A DNA stretch of 64,000 bases from Actinacidiphila acididurans (GCF_016918855.1 NZ_JADKYB010000021.1:1-64000), one strand, 5' to 3'; shown: positions 8,571 through 17,130, counted from the first letter of the stretch. Program-made: numbers and translations. The notes: generated by a model from the letters alone, not told the origin.

Positions 8571-8620
8571 GTGTGAGCGAAGCGTAGTACGTCTCTGTGT
8601 CAACGAGATTTCGCACACAC
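8571..8620. promoter_or_regulatory. Interrupted inverted repeat upstream of the ATP-grasp gene
   Basis: GTGTGAGCGAA (8571-8581) and TTCGCACACAC (8610-8620) form a near-perfect inverted repeat (10 of 11) around a 28-base centre that itself contains a short TCTC/GAGA hairpin. It sits just upstream of the ATP-grasp leader, where an operator would be expected. No regulator can be named. Confidence 0.4.
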
Positions 8621-8740
8621 TTACGGGGGTGACCGCGGGGCGAACGGTAAGGAATCGGGCGCGAGTTGGGCCGTCCCGGGGTGAATTTTGGGGAACTGCC
8701 CGGTGGATTCGGTGACGGCGGGGACCGGGAGAGGCCGGCG

Positions 8741-9646
8741 TCAGTGGCGGTGCGGCCCCGTGGACGAGGCGGCCGGCGAGGTGGAGGGGGACGGGGAGGC
8801 GGAGGCGTGGGCCGCGGCCGTGTGGTGGGTGGCGGTCGGCGCCGTGGGGGTGGGCGCGGTGGTGGCGGCCGGCGACGGCGAGCCGGACGGGCTCGGGGTC
8901 GTGGTCGGCGTCGAGGTCGGGGTGGACTTCGGCTTGGGGCCGGCGCCGTTGGTGGGGGTGCCCGCGCCGATGACGGCCGCGCAGTAGGAGTCCACCTTCG
9001 CCTCGCCGCCGGCGGCCTGGGACAGCCGCAGGCGGATGGAGACCGACGCCTGGTGCCCCTGCTTGGCGGCCTGGGTGTACGACTCGCACAACCCGTGGTT
9101 GTCCGTGTCGGCATGGGAGCCGGTGACGGGGTGGGTGGGGTGCGCGGGGTGGGTCGGGGCCGCGGGGTTGCGGCCGGCCGGGGACCCGGCGGCCGGTCCG
9201 GCGGTCCCGGCCGGGCGGTTCGCGCCCGGTGCCGTATCGGAGACGGTGACCGGCGGGGCCGGCCTGCGGTGCGGGGTGCCGCCGGAGTGGAAGGGGTGCG
9301 GCAGGGCGCCGGTCTGGGCCGCGATCGCCACGCCGCTCAGGGTGAACGCCGCGGCGACCCCGCCGACCAGCGCCTTCACCTGCCGGCGGGAGCGCTGCGG
9401 GGCGAGCAGCGGGGCCGCGCCCCGGCGCCGCGCGTCCCCGGGGCGGCCCGCCGCGCTGACCTGCCGGAAGGCGTCGAGCACGGCCAGCTCGTCCTCCGCG
9501 CGGCACGGCAGCGGTTCGCCGGCGGCCACCAGCAGCCGCACCAGGCCGGCCAGCTCGTCGTCGGCACCGCCCGGCGCCTGCCCGCTGAGCAGCCGCTCGG
9601 CGTCGTCGGCGGCCAGCAGGGCGCCGCGTTCCCGGCTCTCGTTCAT
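8741..9646 (-). CDS. Membrane partner of ECF sigma factor (probable anti-sigma factor)
   Basis: A 301-residue protein whose ATG (9646) overlaps the stop of the sigma gene as ATGA, implying translational coupling. Residues 1-85 are a cytoplasmic helical region (ADDAERLLSGQ, DELAVLDAFRQVSAAGR); a single membrane helix spans about 91-113 (ALVGGVAAAFTLSGVAIAA); the outside part is Pro/Thr/Ser-rich with a small domain carrying two cysteines (GLCESYTQAAKQG and VDSYCAAVIG). The position and topology are those of a group-specific anti-sigma factor, but the HxxxCxxC zinc motif of ZAS anti-sigmas is absent. The anti-sigma role is inferred from gene context. Confidence 0.65.
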   Translation of the reverse strand: MNESRERGALLAADDAERLLSGQAPGGADDELAGLVRLLVAAGEPLPCRAEDELAVLDAFRQVSAAGRPGDARRRGAAPLLAPQRSRRQVKALVGGVAAAFTLSGVAIAAQTGALPHPFHSGGTPHRRPAPPVTVSDTAPGANRPAGTAGPAAGSPAGRNPAAPTHPAHPTHPVTGSHADTDNHGLCESYTQAAKQGHQASVSIRLRLSQAAGGEAKVDSYCAAVIGAGTPTNGAGPKPKSTPTSTPTTTPSPSGSPSPAATTAPTPTAPTATHHTAAAHASASPSPSTSPAASSTGPHRH

Positions 9647-10320
9647 CCGTCCACATCTCCCTGGCCGCCGCGGCCGTCCGGGCCGCCCTGACCTCCGTGA
9701 CCGCCGCCCGTCTGCCGGTCCTGCCGTCCCGGCCCGAACTGGCCGGGCTGCGTCCCGATGCGTTCCGACAGGCGCTTGAGCCCGCGGTGGGCGGCGGTGC
9801 GTACGGCGCCGGGCCGCTTGCCCAGCACCCGCGCCGCCATCGGCGCGTTCAGGCCGAGCACGACCCGCAGCAGCACCGCTTCGGCCTGCTCCTGCGGGAG
9901 TTCGCCGATCAGGGCCAGCGCCTGCTCGGTGGAGATGTTCTCCAGCGCCAGGCCCTCGGAGTCGCCGGGGGTGGCCGGTTCGGCCGTGATCTCGTCCAGT
10001 GCGGTGGTGCGCGGCCGGACCTTGATCCGGCGCAGGTGGTCCAGCGCACGGTGCCGTGCGACGGTGGCCGCCCAGCCCCGGAACGCCTCTCCGTCGCCGC
10101 GGAAGCGGTGCAGGTCGCGCACGATGTCGTGCCATGCCTCGGAGGTGACGTCGTCGGCGTCGTCGCCGACCAGCCCGTAGAGGTAGCCCACCAGCCGGGG
10201 ATGGACCTCGCGATAGACGGCCGCGAACGCGGCCTCGTCGCCGTCGCGGGCCCGCTCGACCGCGTCGCCCAGCTCCCCGTCGCTCATCCTGCCGTGCCGG
10301 CGTACCACCGCCCTGCCCAC
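9643..10320 (-). CDS. ECF-type RNA polymerase sigma factor
   Basis: A 225-residue sigma-70 family protein of extracytoplasmic-function type. Region 2 is LVGYLYGLVGDDADD followed by FRGWAATVARHRALDHLRR; region 4 is LPQEQAEAVLLRVVLGL with the HTH VLGKRPGAVRTAAHRGLKRL. I prefer GTG 10320 because AAAGAGGA (10326-10333) lies six bases upstream; ATG 10287 would also keep both sigma regions. Three copies of an A-rich AAAGGACC-like word precede the start (10326-10350), perhaps part of the promoter. It directs polymerase to a small regulon, normally held off by the membrane protein encoded immediately downstream. Confidence 0.88.
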   Translation of the reverse strand: MGRAVVRRHGRMSDGELGDAVERARDGDEAAFAAVYREVHPRLVGYLYGLVGDDADDVTSEAWHDIVRDLHRFRGDGEAFRGWAATVARHRALDHLRRIKVRPRTTALDEITAEPATPGDSEGLALENISTEQALALIGELPQEQAEAVLLRVVLGLNAPMAARVLGKRPGAVRTAAHRGLKRLSERIGTQPGQFGPGRQDRQTGGGHGGQGGPDGRGGQGDVDG

Positions 10321-10333
10321 GTATATCCTCTTT

Positions 10334-10820
10334 GGTCCTTTTTCGGTCCTTTTCGGCTCGCCGGCACCGTACGGCGCCCCCGTCTCCCGATTCCCCCGGG
10401 CGCTGCGGCCGTCCGCCGGGATCTCAGGTGCGCGTGCGGGGCCTCGTCTCCCCGCCGTCTCGGGCGCGCACACCCCCGGGCGGTCCGAACATAGCGCGCC
10501 GCCCCGAACCGCCGTTCCCCCGGGCCGTACTCGCCCGGGCCTCGCGGCGCGGCCCCGCGGACAGGTGCGGGCCGGGCACGGGCACCGGGGGGGTCACCGG
10601 TGGGCACATCACCGCGTGCTCGGCCATCACACCACTCCACAGGGTTGCTCCACCGCGGTCCACGCGGCTTCGAACAGGGGAGCGTACAGCGGCCGCAAAT
10701 CGTTACTGAGGGCGGGGCGGCACCCGGCGGGGGCGGCGATACGTACCGGATCGCCCCGGATCGCACGGGAGGAAGCCGGCCTCGGTCGCGGTCCTCGGTC
10801 GCGGTCCTCGGTGGGAGTCC
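10334..10820. other. Intergenic region with a 13-bp tandem repeat
   Basis: Nearly 490 bases between the sigma gene start and the end of ppa. No gene is supported. The right end carries three tandem copies of a 13-base unit, CCTCGGTCGCGGT, at 10780-10792, 10793-10805 and (diverged) 10806-10818, touching the ppa stop codon. Confidence 0.55.
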
Positions 10821-11306
10821 TCAGTGGGGGGTGTGGGCGCGCACGCGGGACGCCTCGATCTCCGCGTACGCCTGCGCGCGGCCCTCCCAGTGCGAGCCCT
10901 CGACGGACTTGCCGGGCTCCAGGTCCTTGTAGACCTCGAAGAAGTGGGTGATCTCCAGCCGGTCGAACTCGCTGACGTGGTGGATGTCGCGCACGTGCTC
11001 CCAGCGCGGGTCGTGCGCCGGCACGCACAGCACCTTCTCGTCCAGGCCCTGCTCGTCGCGCATCACGAACATCCCGATGGCCCGGCACTCGATCGCGCAC
11101 CCGGGGAAGGTCGGCTCGCCGGTGAGCACCAGGGCGTCCAGCGGGTCCCCGTCGTGGCCGAGGGTGCCGTCCACGTAGCCGTAGTCCGCCGGGTAGCGGG
11201 TGGAGGTGAACAGCATCCGGTCCAGCCGGATCCGCCCGGCCTCGTGGTCCATCTCGTACTTGTTGCGCGATCCCTGCGGGATCTCCACGATCACGTCGAA
11301 GTCCAC
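10821..11306 (-). CDS. ppa: Inorganic pyrophosphatase (family I)
   Basis: A 161-residue cytosolic enzyme that hydrolyses pyrophosphate to two phosphates, pulling biosynthetic reactions forward. Start GTG 11306 follows GAGGAGG. The family signature with its metal-binding aspartates, DGDPLDALV, is at 52-60; other conserved parts are IPQGSRNKYE, YPADYGYVDGT and CVPAHDPRWEHV, the last with the histidine common in actinobacterial members. Length is typical of bacterial family I enzymes. It is preceded by 127 bases from lspA on the same strand and may have its own promoter. Confidence 0.96.
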   Translation of the reverse strand: MDFDVIVEIPQGSRNKYEMDHEAGRIRLDRMLFTSTRYPADYGYVDGTLGHDGDPLDALVLTGEPTFPGCAIECRAIGMFVMRDEQGLDEKVLCVPAHDPRWEHVRDIHHVSEFDRLEITHFFEVYKDLEPGKSVEGSHWEGRAQAYAEIEASRVRAHTPH

Positions 11307-11433
11307 GGCCGCCTCCTCGCGCCCTCTTTCTCCACCCTGCCCCGCCGGGCGCCGGCCGGCACCCGGAACGCGGCCGGAAAGCACGCGGAAACGTCCGGAA
11401 GCACCCGGATGAAGCCGGAACCGCCGGTACGGC

Positions 11434-11961
11434 TCAGGGTTCGGTACGGCCGCGCACCCCGCCGCGCATCGGGATGCCGCGGAAGGTCTGCACGAGGATC
11501 ACCACCGACCCGGCCGTCACGCACTGGTCGGCGAGATTGAAGATGCCGGAGTGGCCGATCTGGATGAAGTCCAGGACGGCGCCGCGCCCGAAGCCGGGGG
11601 TACGGAAGAGGCGGTCGATCAGGTTGCCGCCGGCACCTGCGAACAGCAGGCCGAGCCCGACCGCCCAGCCGGGCCGCCGTACGGTCGGCGACACCCGCGC
11701 GATGACGCCCACGACGACCAGCGCCATCAGCGTGAACACCAAGGTGGCGTGCGGCGCGAACGACCCGGCCGCGCCGGAGTTGCGCATCGCGGTGAAGGTC
11801 ACCGCGCCACCGAGGGCGTGCGTGGCGCCATGACCTTCCACGAGCACCGCGGCGATGGCCTTCGTGCTCTGGTCCACCGCCAGGCCCGCGCCCGCCGTGA
11901 CCCACAGCAGTGTCGTCGGCCGCACCGCCCCACCACCTCGCCTCTCCACCACCGGCTCCAT
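11434..11961 (-). CDS. lspA: Lipoprotein signal peptidase (SPase II)
   Basis: A 175-residue membrane aspartic protease that removes signal peptides from prolipoproteins after diacylglyceryl transfer. Four hydrophobic helices are visible. Conserved signatures: AVDQSTK (29-35), RNSGAAGSF (60-68), GGNLIDR (111-117) with catalytic D116, and FNLADQC (141-147) with catalytic D145. Usual lspA companions (rluD, ileS) are not next to it here, so it could be a second copy in the genome. Predicted lipoproteins nearby (for example 57170-58513) would be substrates. Confidence 0.93.
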   Translation of the reverse strand: MEPVVERRGGGAVRPTTLLWVTAGAGLAVDQSTKAIAAVLVEGHGATHALGGAVTFTAMRNSGAAGSFAPHATLVFTLMALVVVGVIARVSPTVRRPGWAVGLGLLFAGAGGNLIDRLFRTPGFGRGAVLDFIQIGHSGIFNLADQCVTAGSVVILVQTFRGIPMRGGVRGRTEP

Positions 11962-12173
11962 GGCGCACCGGCTCTGTGGCCCGCGGCCTCACCGGTGCGT
12001 CCGCCCCCGATCGAGCGTACGCGCCCGGCCGCGGAGCCCGGCTGTGCGCTCGGTCTCACGGACGACGTATCCGATCTACGTCTTTTCGGATTTTCCGGGC
12101 GCCGGCCCGGCGCGCTCCCCTAGGATTGCGGCTCTCGCCGGCCGACGAAGGCCGGCTGCCGCCAGGGGGCACC

Positions 12174-12320
12174 TTGTACCGCATCAGGACTGTCGCTGCC
12201 GCATGCCGTGCCACGGCCGCCGTGGCCACGGGCGTCGCCGCGGCGCCGCGCCGCTCCACCGGTGCCCGCGCGGACATCTGCTCGTACAACAACCGCTCGC
12301 GCAGCCACGTCTACTGCTGA
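12174..12320 (+). CDS. Small putative secreted cysteine-containing peptide
   Basis: A 48-codon ORF starting at TTG 12174, with AGGGGG seven bases upstream, and ending just before a strong terminator. The product begins MYRIRTVAAACRATAAVATG, a short signal-like segment, and ends ADICSYNNRSRSHVYC, a polar tail with two cysteines that could form a disulfide. Small exported peptides of this layout are frequent in Streptomyces. Support is the RBS, the terminator and the signal-like N-terminus; there is no family I can name. Confidence 0.5.
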   Translation: MYRIRTVAAACRATAAVATGVAAAPRRSTGARADICSYNNRSRSHVYC

Positions 12321-12356
12321 CGTCACGGCGTACCGCTGACGCGGAGCCCACACACG

Positions 12357-12390
12357 CGGAGCCCCGGCCGGGGAGGCGGCCGGGGCTCCG
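12357..12390 (+). terminator. Hairpin terminator after the small peptide gene
   Basis: GGAGCCCCGGCC (12358-12369) pairs perfectly with GGCCGGGGCTCC (12378-12389) around an 8-base loop, followed by GTTCGTTT. It lies 37 bases after the stop at 12320. Confidence 0.8.
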
Positions 12391-12449
12391 TTCGTTTCCG
12401 CCCGCATCACGTAGTCACGCGGGAGCACAACCAGGGGTTGTGGGTTCGA

Positions 12450-12617
12450 TCAACGGCCGGCGCGGCGGCGCGGGGCCAGCTTGAACAGGGCCGTGCCCGC
12501 GGCGACCAGCGTGGTGGCGGCGACGAACAGGGCGAGGTTGTGCGCCCAGATGCCGGTGGCGGCCAGGGTGGCGCCACCCGCACCCGTGGTACCCGCGCCG
12601 ATGACTCGTCCGTACAT
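12450..12617 (-). CDS. Small membrane protein paired with glycosyltransferase
   Basis: A 55-residue peptide starting at ATG 12617, with GGAGG seven bases upstream. Two hydrophobic segments (GAGGATLAATGIWA and LALFVAATTLVAAGTALF) and a basic tail (RRRAGR) give a two-helix hairpin. It lies 83 bases downstream of the family 2 glycosyltransferase on the same strand. Similar tiny proteins are commonly seen beside such transferases in actinomycetes and may be accessory subunits; that role is inferred. Confidence 0.65.
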   Translation of the reverse strand: MYGRVIGAGTTGAGGATLAATGIWAHNLALFVAATTLVAAGTALFKLAPRRRAGR

Positions 12618-12700
12618 GAAGGTCCTCCCGAATGAGGCGAATGAGGTGGGAACGTGGTGGTGCGTGATGTGGGGGGACATTCACGGGGGCGGGTGCGGGA

Positions 12701-13834
12701 TCAGGTGGGCACCCAGGTCTCCTCGCTGCGCCGGACCAGGCCCCACAGGGAAGCGAAGTACACGGCGTGCTGGAACAGGTCGTAGAGCATCTCCGGCACC
12801 ATCATCAGCGCCACGAGGATCGCGGCCGGGCCGGCCCGGCGCACCGAGACGGTCTTCTCGACGATGAAGATCGCGCCGATCGCCGTCCAGAAGGGCGACA
12901 GTCCCGGCCAGCCGGTGGTCAGCAGGGTGAGCGCCATGAAGAGCAGGTACGCCAGGAAGCTGAGCGCGCCGAAGCCGATCATGAACTGCTGCGCGAAGTA
13001 ACGGGACGTCACCCGGGTCCAGCCGTAGTCGCGCAGGTTCTCCAGGGCGCCGCGCTGCCAGCGCATCCGCTGGTGCCACAGCTTGGGCACGGTCGTCATG
13101 ACCTCGGTGGTCACCGCGCAGCCGGCCGGGGACATGGTGCGGTAGCCGAGCGTCTTGACGGCCTTGGTGATCTCGTCGTCCTCGGTGAGGGAGGCGAGGC
13201 TGTAGTAGCCGCTGCCGCCGCCGATCCGCCCGGCCAGGCGGGCCTGCCGTATCTCGCGCAGCACACGGGCCCGGAACATCGTGCCGGTGCCGGTGAGCAC
13301 CGACGCCTTGCCGCCGCGGCGTTCTATCTCCCAGGCGTAGCGGTGGAATTCCATCCGCTGGAGGAGGCCGAGCAGGCCGCCACCGGCCTCGCCGTAGAAG
13401 ACCCCGCCGACCGCGCCGACCTTGCGGTTGAAGGTGCCGGCCGCGGTCTGCACGAAGTGCGGGTTGAGCACGGTGTCGGCGTCCTGCACCAGCACCAGGT
13501 CGCGTTCGGACAGGTGCGGCAGGATCCATTCGATGGCCTGGTTGAGCCCCCCGGCCTTCTTGTGCCGGTTGCCGACGGTCGTGAACACCTCGGCGCCGGC
13601 CCGGCGCGCGACGGCCGCGGTCCGGTCCGTGCAGTTGTCCGCGACCACCACGATCAGGTCCGGCGGCAGCGTCTGCTCGTGCAGCGCCTGGATCGCGTCG
13701 CCGACCCGCTCCTCCTCGTTGTGCGCGGGTATCAGCACGACCAGCCGCGGCTTCTCGTCGACGGCCGCCGGCTCGGCATGCGCCGCATGCCCCCGCCTGC
13801 GCGCGGCCGTCCGCGGTTCCCCCACTTGCTGCAC
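12701..13834 (-). CDS. Membrane-bound family 2 glycosyltransferase
   Basis: About 377 residues from GTG 13834 (GCGGAG upstream); an ATG at 13891 is a possible longer start. The cytoplasmic GT-A domain shows LVVLIPAHNEEERVGDAI, VVADNCTDRT, the metal-binding VQDADTVLNP, TGTGTMFRA, the catalytic-base region LTEDDEITKAVK and the acceptor-site motif QRMRWQRGALENL. At least three membrane helices follow (FGALSFLAYLLFMAL; PFWTAIGAIFIV; AAILVALMMVP). The QxxRW-type motif is typical of processive synthases of the cellulose/hyaluronan/poly-GlcNAc type, so an extracellular polysaccharide is likely. Product and sugar are not determinable. Confidence 0.85.
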   Translation of the reverse strand: MQQVGEPRTAARRRGHAAHAEPAAVDEKPRLVVLIPAHNEEERVGDAIQALHEQTLPPDLIVVVADNCTDRTAAVARRAGAEVFTTVGNRHKKAGGLNQAIEWILPHLSERDLVLVQDADTVLNPHFVQTAAGTFNRKVGAVGGVFYGEAGGGLLGLLQRMEFHRYAWEIERRGGKASVLTGTGTMFRARVLREIRQARLAGRIGGGSGYYSLASLTEDDEITKAVKTLGYRTMSPAGCAVTTEVMTTVPKLWHQRMRWQRGALENLRDYGWTRVTSRYFAQQFMIGFGALSFLAYLLFMALTLLTTGWPGLSPFWTAIGAIFIVEKTVSVRRAGPAAILVALMMVPEMLYDLFQHAVYFASLWGLVRRSEETWVPT

Positions 13835-14059
13835 AGCCACGCTCCGCTTGTGTTCGCAGGCCGTCTCCCCGGCGGGCCTGGGCCACCGCATTCTGCACGA
13901 CTTCTCCCCAAAGGTGCAAGGTGGCTCCACTTCTTGGACACGTGACAACCCCGGACACCCCCACCCTTCCCGGGCACCCCACCCGTAACGGGTCGCACAC
14001 GGCGCCCGGATCACCGTGAAACCGGCGAAATCGCCTACCGGCAGGGCCCGTACACGCCA

Positions 14060-14091
14060 TCGCCCCGGCCACCATCAGGCGGCCGGGGCGA
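14060..14091 (-). terminator. katG terminator hairpin
   Basis: TCGCCCCGGCC (14060-14070) and GGCCGGGGCGA (14081-14091) form an 11-bp stem with a 10-base loop just beyond the katG stop at 14122. Confidence 0.75.
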
Positions 14092-14121
14092 CAGGTCACT
14101 CGTCGGAGTGGGCGGGAAGGA

Positions 14122-16356
14122 TCAGACCAGGTCGAAGCGGTCCAGGTCCATCACCTTGGTCCAGGCGGCGACGAAGTCCGTGACGAACTTCTGCTTCGCG
14201 TCGTCGCTGGCGTAGACCTCGGCGAGGGCGCGCAGTTCGGAGTTGGAGCCGAAGACGAGGTCGGCGCGGGTGCCGGTCCACTTGAGGGCGCCGGTGGCGG
14301 CGTCGCGGCCCTCGAAGGTGGTGGCGTCCTCGGAGCTGGACTTCCAGGTCGTGCCCAGGTCGAGCAGGTTGACGAAGAAGTCGTTGGTGAGGGTGCCGGG
14401 GGCGTCGGTGAGGACGCCGAGCGAGGACTGCTTGTGGTTCGCGCCCAGGACGCGCAGGCCGCCGACGAGGACGGTCAGCTCGGGGGCGCTGAGGGTGAGC
14501 AGGTTGGCGCGGTCGAGCAGCAGGTACTCGGCCGGCAGGCGGTTGCCCTTGCCGACGTAGTTGCGGAAGCCGTCGGCGGTGGGCTCCAGCGCGGCGAAGG
14601 ACTCCACGTCGGTCTGCTCCTGCGTGGCGTCGGCGCGGCCCGCGTGGAAGGGCACCTCGACCTCGACGCCGCCGGCCTTCGCGGCCTGCTCGACGGCCGC
14701 GCCGCCGGCCAGCACGATCAGGTCGGCCAGCGAGATCCGCTTGCCCCCGCTCTGCGCGGAGTTGAAGGACTCCTGGATGCCCTCCAGGGTGCGCAGGACG
14801 GTCGCCAGCTCCTCGGGGTCGTTGACCTCCCAGCCGCTCTGCGGCTGCAGGCGGATGCGGGCGCCGTTGGCGCCGCCGCGCTTGTCGCTGCCGCGGAAGG
14901 AGGAGGCCGACGCCCAGGCGACGGACACCAGCTGCGCGACGGTCAGGCCCGAGGCGAGGACCTGCTCCTTGAGTGCGGCGGCGTCCGCGGCGTCGACGAG
15001 CTCGTGACCGACCGCGGGCAGCGGGTCCTGCCACACCAGGGTCTCGGCGGGGACCTCCGGGCCGAGGTAGCGCACGACCGGGCCCATGTCGCGGTGGGTC
15101 AGCTTGAACCAGGCGCGGGCGAAGGCGTCGGCGAACGCCTCCGGGCTCTCCAGGAAGCGGCGCGAGATCTGCTCGTACGCCGGGTCCACGCGCAGCGCGA
15201 GGTCGGTGGTCAGCATGGTGGGCGCGTGGCTCTTGGCCGCGTCGTGGGCGTCGGGCACGGTGCCGGCCCCGGCGCCGTCCTTCGGCTTCCACTGGTTGGC
15301 GCCGGCCGGGCTCTTGCTCAGCTCCCACTCGTAGCCGAACAGGATCTCGAAGAAGCTGTTGTCCCAGGCGGTCGGGGTGTTCGTCCAGGCGCCCTCGAGG
15401 CCGCTGGTGATGGTGTCGCCGCCCTTGCCGGTGCCGTACGCGTTGCGCCAGCCCAGGCCCTGCTCCTCCAGCGAGGCGGCCTCGGGGTCGGCGCCGACGT
15501 TGTCCGCGGGACCGGCGCCGTGCGTCTTGCCGAAGGTGTGGCCGCCCGCGATCAGGGCGACGGTCTCCTCGTCGTTCATCGCCATCCGGCGGAACGTCTC
15601 ACGGATGTCGCGGGCCGAGGCCAGCGGGTCCGGGTTGCCGTTGGGGCCCTCGGGGTTGACGTAGATCAGGCCCATCTGGACGGCGCCGAGCGGGTTCTCC
15701 AGCTCGCGGTCACCGGTGTAGCGCTCGTCGCCGAGCCAGGTCTTCTCCGGGCCCCAGTACACGTCCTCCTCGGGCTCCCAGACGTCCTCGCGGCCGCCGC
15801 CGAAGCCGAAGGTCTTGAAGCCCATGGACTCCAGGGCCACGTTGCCGGCCAGCACCATCAGGTCGGCCCAGGACAGCGACTGGCCGTACTTCTTCTTGAC
15901 CGGCCACAGCAGGCGGCGGGCCTTGTCGAGGTTGGCGTTGTCCGGCCAGCTGTTCAGCGGGGCGAAGCGCTGCTGGCCGGCGCCGGCGCCACCACGGCCG
16001 TCGCTGATCCGGTACGTGCCGGCGCTGTGCCACGCCATGCGGATGATGAACGGGCCGTAGTGCCCGTAGTCGGCCGGCCACCAGTCCTGCGAGGTGGTGA
16101 GCACCTCGGCGATGTCCTGCTTGACCGCCGCCAGGTCGAGGGAGGAGAACGCCGCCGCGTAGTCGAAGTCCTCGCCGAGCGGGTTGGCCACGGCGGGGTT
16201 CTTGGCGAGGATCTTCAGGTTGAGCCGCTCCGGCCACCACTCACGGTTTCCACCGCCCTGCGTCGGGTGCGGGGCGCGGCCGTGCGGGACCGGGCAGACA
16301 CCTCCGCTCTCCTCCGCCTTCGGGTCGGTGACGATGGCATCGTGGTTCTCAGACAT
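14122..16356 (-). CDS. katG: Catalase-peroxidase
   Basis: A 744-residue haem enzyme that dismutates hydrogen peroxide and has peroxidase activity. The distal active site reads MAWHSAGTYR, with the Trp of the Met-Tyr-Trp crosslink; MGLIYVNPEGP gives the Tyr and FRRMAMNDEE the Met. The proximal haem histidine is in ALIAGGHTFGKTHGAG. The C-terminal domain is a degenerate duplicate (LVSVAWASASSFRGSDKRGG). Length matches the family. It is transcribed divergently from the Fur-family gene at 16720, the usual arrangement for peroxide control in actinomycetes or close to it. A hairpin terminator follows. Confidence 0.98.
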   Translation of the reverse strand: MSENHDAIVTDPKAEESGGVCPVPHGRAPHPTQGGGNREWWPERLNLKILAKNPAVANPLGEDFDYAAAFSSLDLAAVKQDIAEVLTTSQDWWPADYGHYGPFIIRMAWHSAGTYRISDGRGGAGAGQQRFAPLNSWPDNANLDKARRLLWPVKKKYGQSLSWADLMVLAGNVALESMGFKTFGFGGGREDVWEPEEDVYWGPEKTWLGDERYTGDRELENPLGAVQMGLIYVNPEGPNGNPDPLASARDIRETFRRMAMNDEETVALIAGGHTFGKTHGAGPADNVGADPEAASLEEQGLGWRNAYGTGKGGDTITSGLEGAWTNTPTAWDNSFFEILFGYEWELSKSPAGANQWKPKDGAGAGTVPDAHDAAKSHAPTMLTTDLALRVDPAYEQISRRFLESPEAFADAFARAWFKLTHRDMGPVVRYLGPEVPAETLVWQDPLPAVGHELVDAADAAALKEQVLASGLTVAQLVSVAWASASSFRGSDKRGGANGARIRLQPQSGWEVNDPEELATVLRTLEGIQESFNSAQSGGKRISLADLIVLAGGAAVEQAAKAGGVEVEVPFHAGRADATQEQTDVESFAALEPTADGFRNYVGKGNRLPAEYLLLDRANLLTLSAPELTVLVGGLRVLGANHKQSSLGVLTDAPGTLTNDFFVNLLDLGTTWKSSSEDATTFEGRDAATGALKWTGTRADLVFGSNSELRALAEVYASDDAKQKFVTDFVAAWTKVMDLDRFDLV

Positions 16357-16719
16357 GGGAATCCTTCCGGACCAAGCGGGTCAGCGGATCGCGGTACTCA
16401 AGGCTGGCGGTCACCGTGCCGGGCGGCCGGGAGCGGCGGGGCACGGGCAGCGGCTCGGATGACGCGGGCGGCCACCGGTGGCGGCGCGCCGCGGACGACG
16501 GTGGCCCGCAGGCCGGCACCGCACGGCTCCTTGGCGGTGGTCCGTCACGTCATCGTCTCCTGCCCTACGGGAGGCTCCCTGCCTCTTGGCTGTCGCCGGA
16601 ACCGATCCTACGATCGACTGAGTCCAAGTCAAGAAGTGCACCAAACGCATATCTGATCGGAATCCGGACGTCAACTGGTAAACTGCGGGTATCCCACGAA
16701 CCTGAATAGGTGAGCCGAC
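16357..16719. promoter_or_regulatory. katG / Fur-family divergent promoter region
   Basis: The 363-base divergent region is AT-richer than its surroundings from about 16590 to 16710. A perfect 9-bp palindrome, GACTGAGTC, lies at 16616-16624 next to AAGTCAAGAAGTG. This is the most likely operator zone for a PerR/Fur-type regulator acting on both genes, though the exact box cannot be set by eye. No gene is in the gap. Confidence 0.5.
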
Positions 16720-17130
16720 ATGAGCGACCTGCTGGAACGACTGCGAGGGCGTGGCTGGCGGATGACCTCCCAGCGGCGCGTCGTCGCAGAGGTCCTCGAC
16801 GGTGAGCACGTTCACCTCACGGCGGACGAAGTGCACGCCCGTGCGGCACGCCGGCTGCCGGAGATCTCCCGGGCGACCGTCTACAACACCCTGGGCGAAC
16901 TGGTCTCGCTGGGCGAGGTCCTCGAGGTCGCCACGGACGGCCGCGCCAAGCGGTACGACCCCAACGCCCACCACCCCCACCACCACCTGGTCTGCTCCGG
17001 CTGCGGCACGATCCGCGACGTCCACCCCACCAACGACCCGCTGGCCGACCTCCCGGTGGAGGAACGTTTCGGCTTCACGGTCTCCGAGGCGGAGGTCACC
17101 TACCGGGGGCTGTGCCCGGACTGCGCGTAG
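16720..17130 (+). CDS. Fur/PerR-family metalloregulator (CatR/FurA-like)
   Basis: A 136-residue repressor. The N-terminal winged helix has QRRVVAEVLDG, EVHARAARRLPEISRATVYNT; the dimer and metal domain has the His-rich HHPHHHLVCSGCG and a C-terminal CPDC. The two CxxC pairs are the structural zinc site seen in PerR-like members, and the nearby His/Asp residues the regulatory metal site. Divergence from katG suggests it represses katG and responds to peroxide through metal-catalysed histidine oxidation, as CatR and FurA do. AGGTGAG precedes ATG 16720. Its last 35 bases overlap the convergent gene ending at 17096. Confidence 0.92.
   Translation: MSDLLERLRGRGWRMTSQRRVVAEVLDGEHVHLTADEVHARAARRLPEISRATVYNTLGELVSLGEVLEVATDGRAKRYDPNAHHPHHHLVCSGCGTIRDVHPTNDPLADLPVEERFGFTVSEAEVTYRGLCPDCA

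Noticed and set aside
6283..9114. 943-codon minus-strand frame overlapping several genes
   Set aside because: Arg/Pro-rich shadow across the ATP-grasp gene in another frame.
14434..16656. 740-codon open frame on the plus strand opposite katG
   Set aside because: Antisense shadow of katG caused by high third-position GC; no RBS, no family features.
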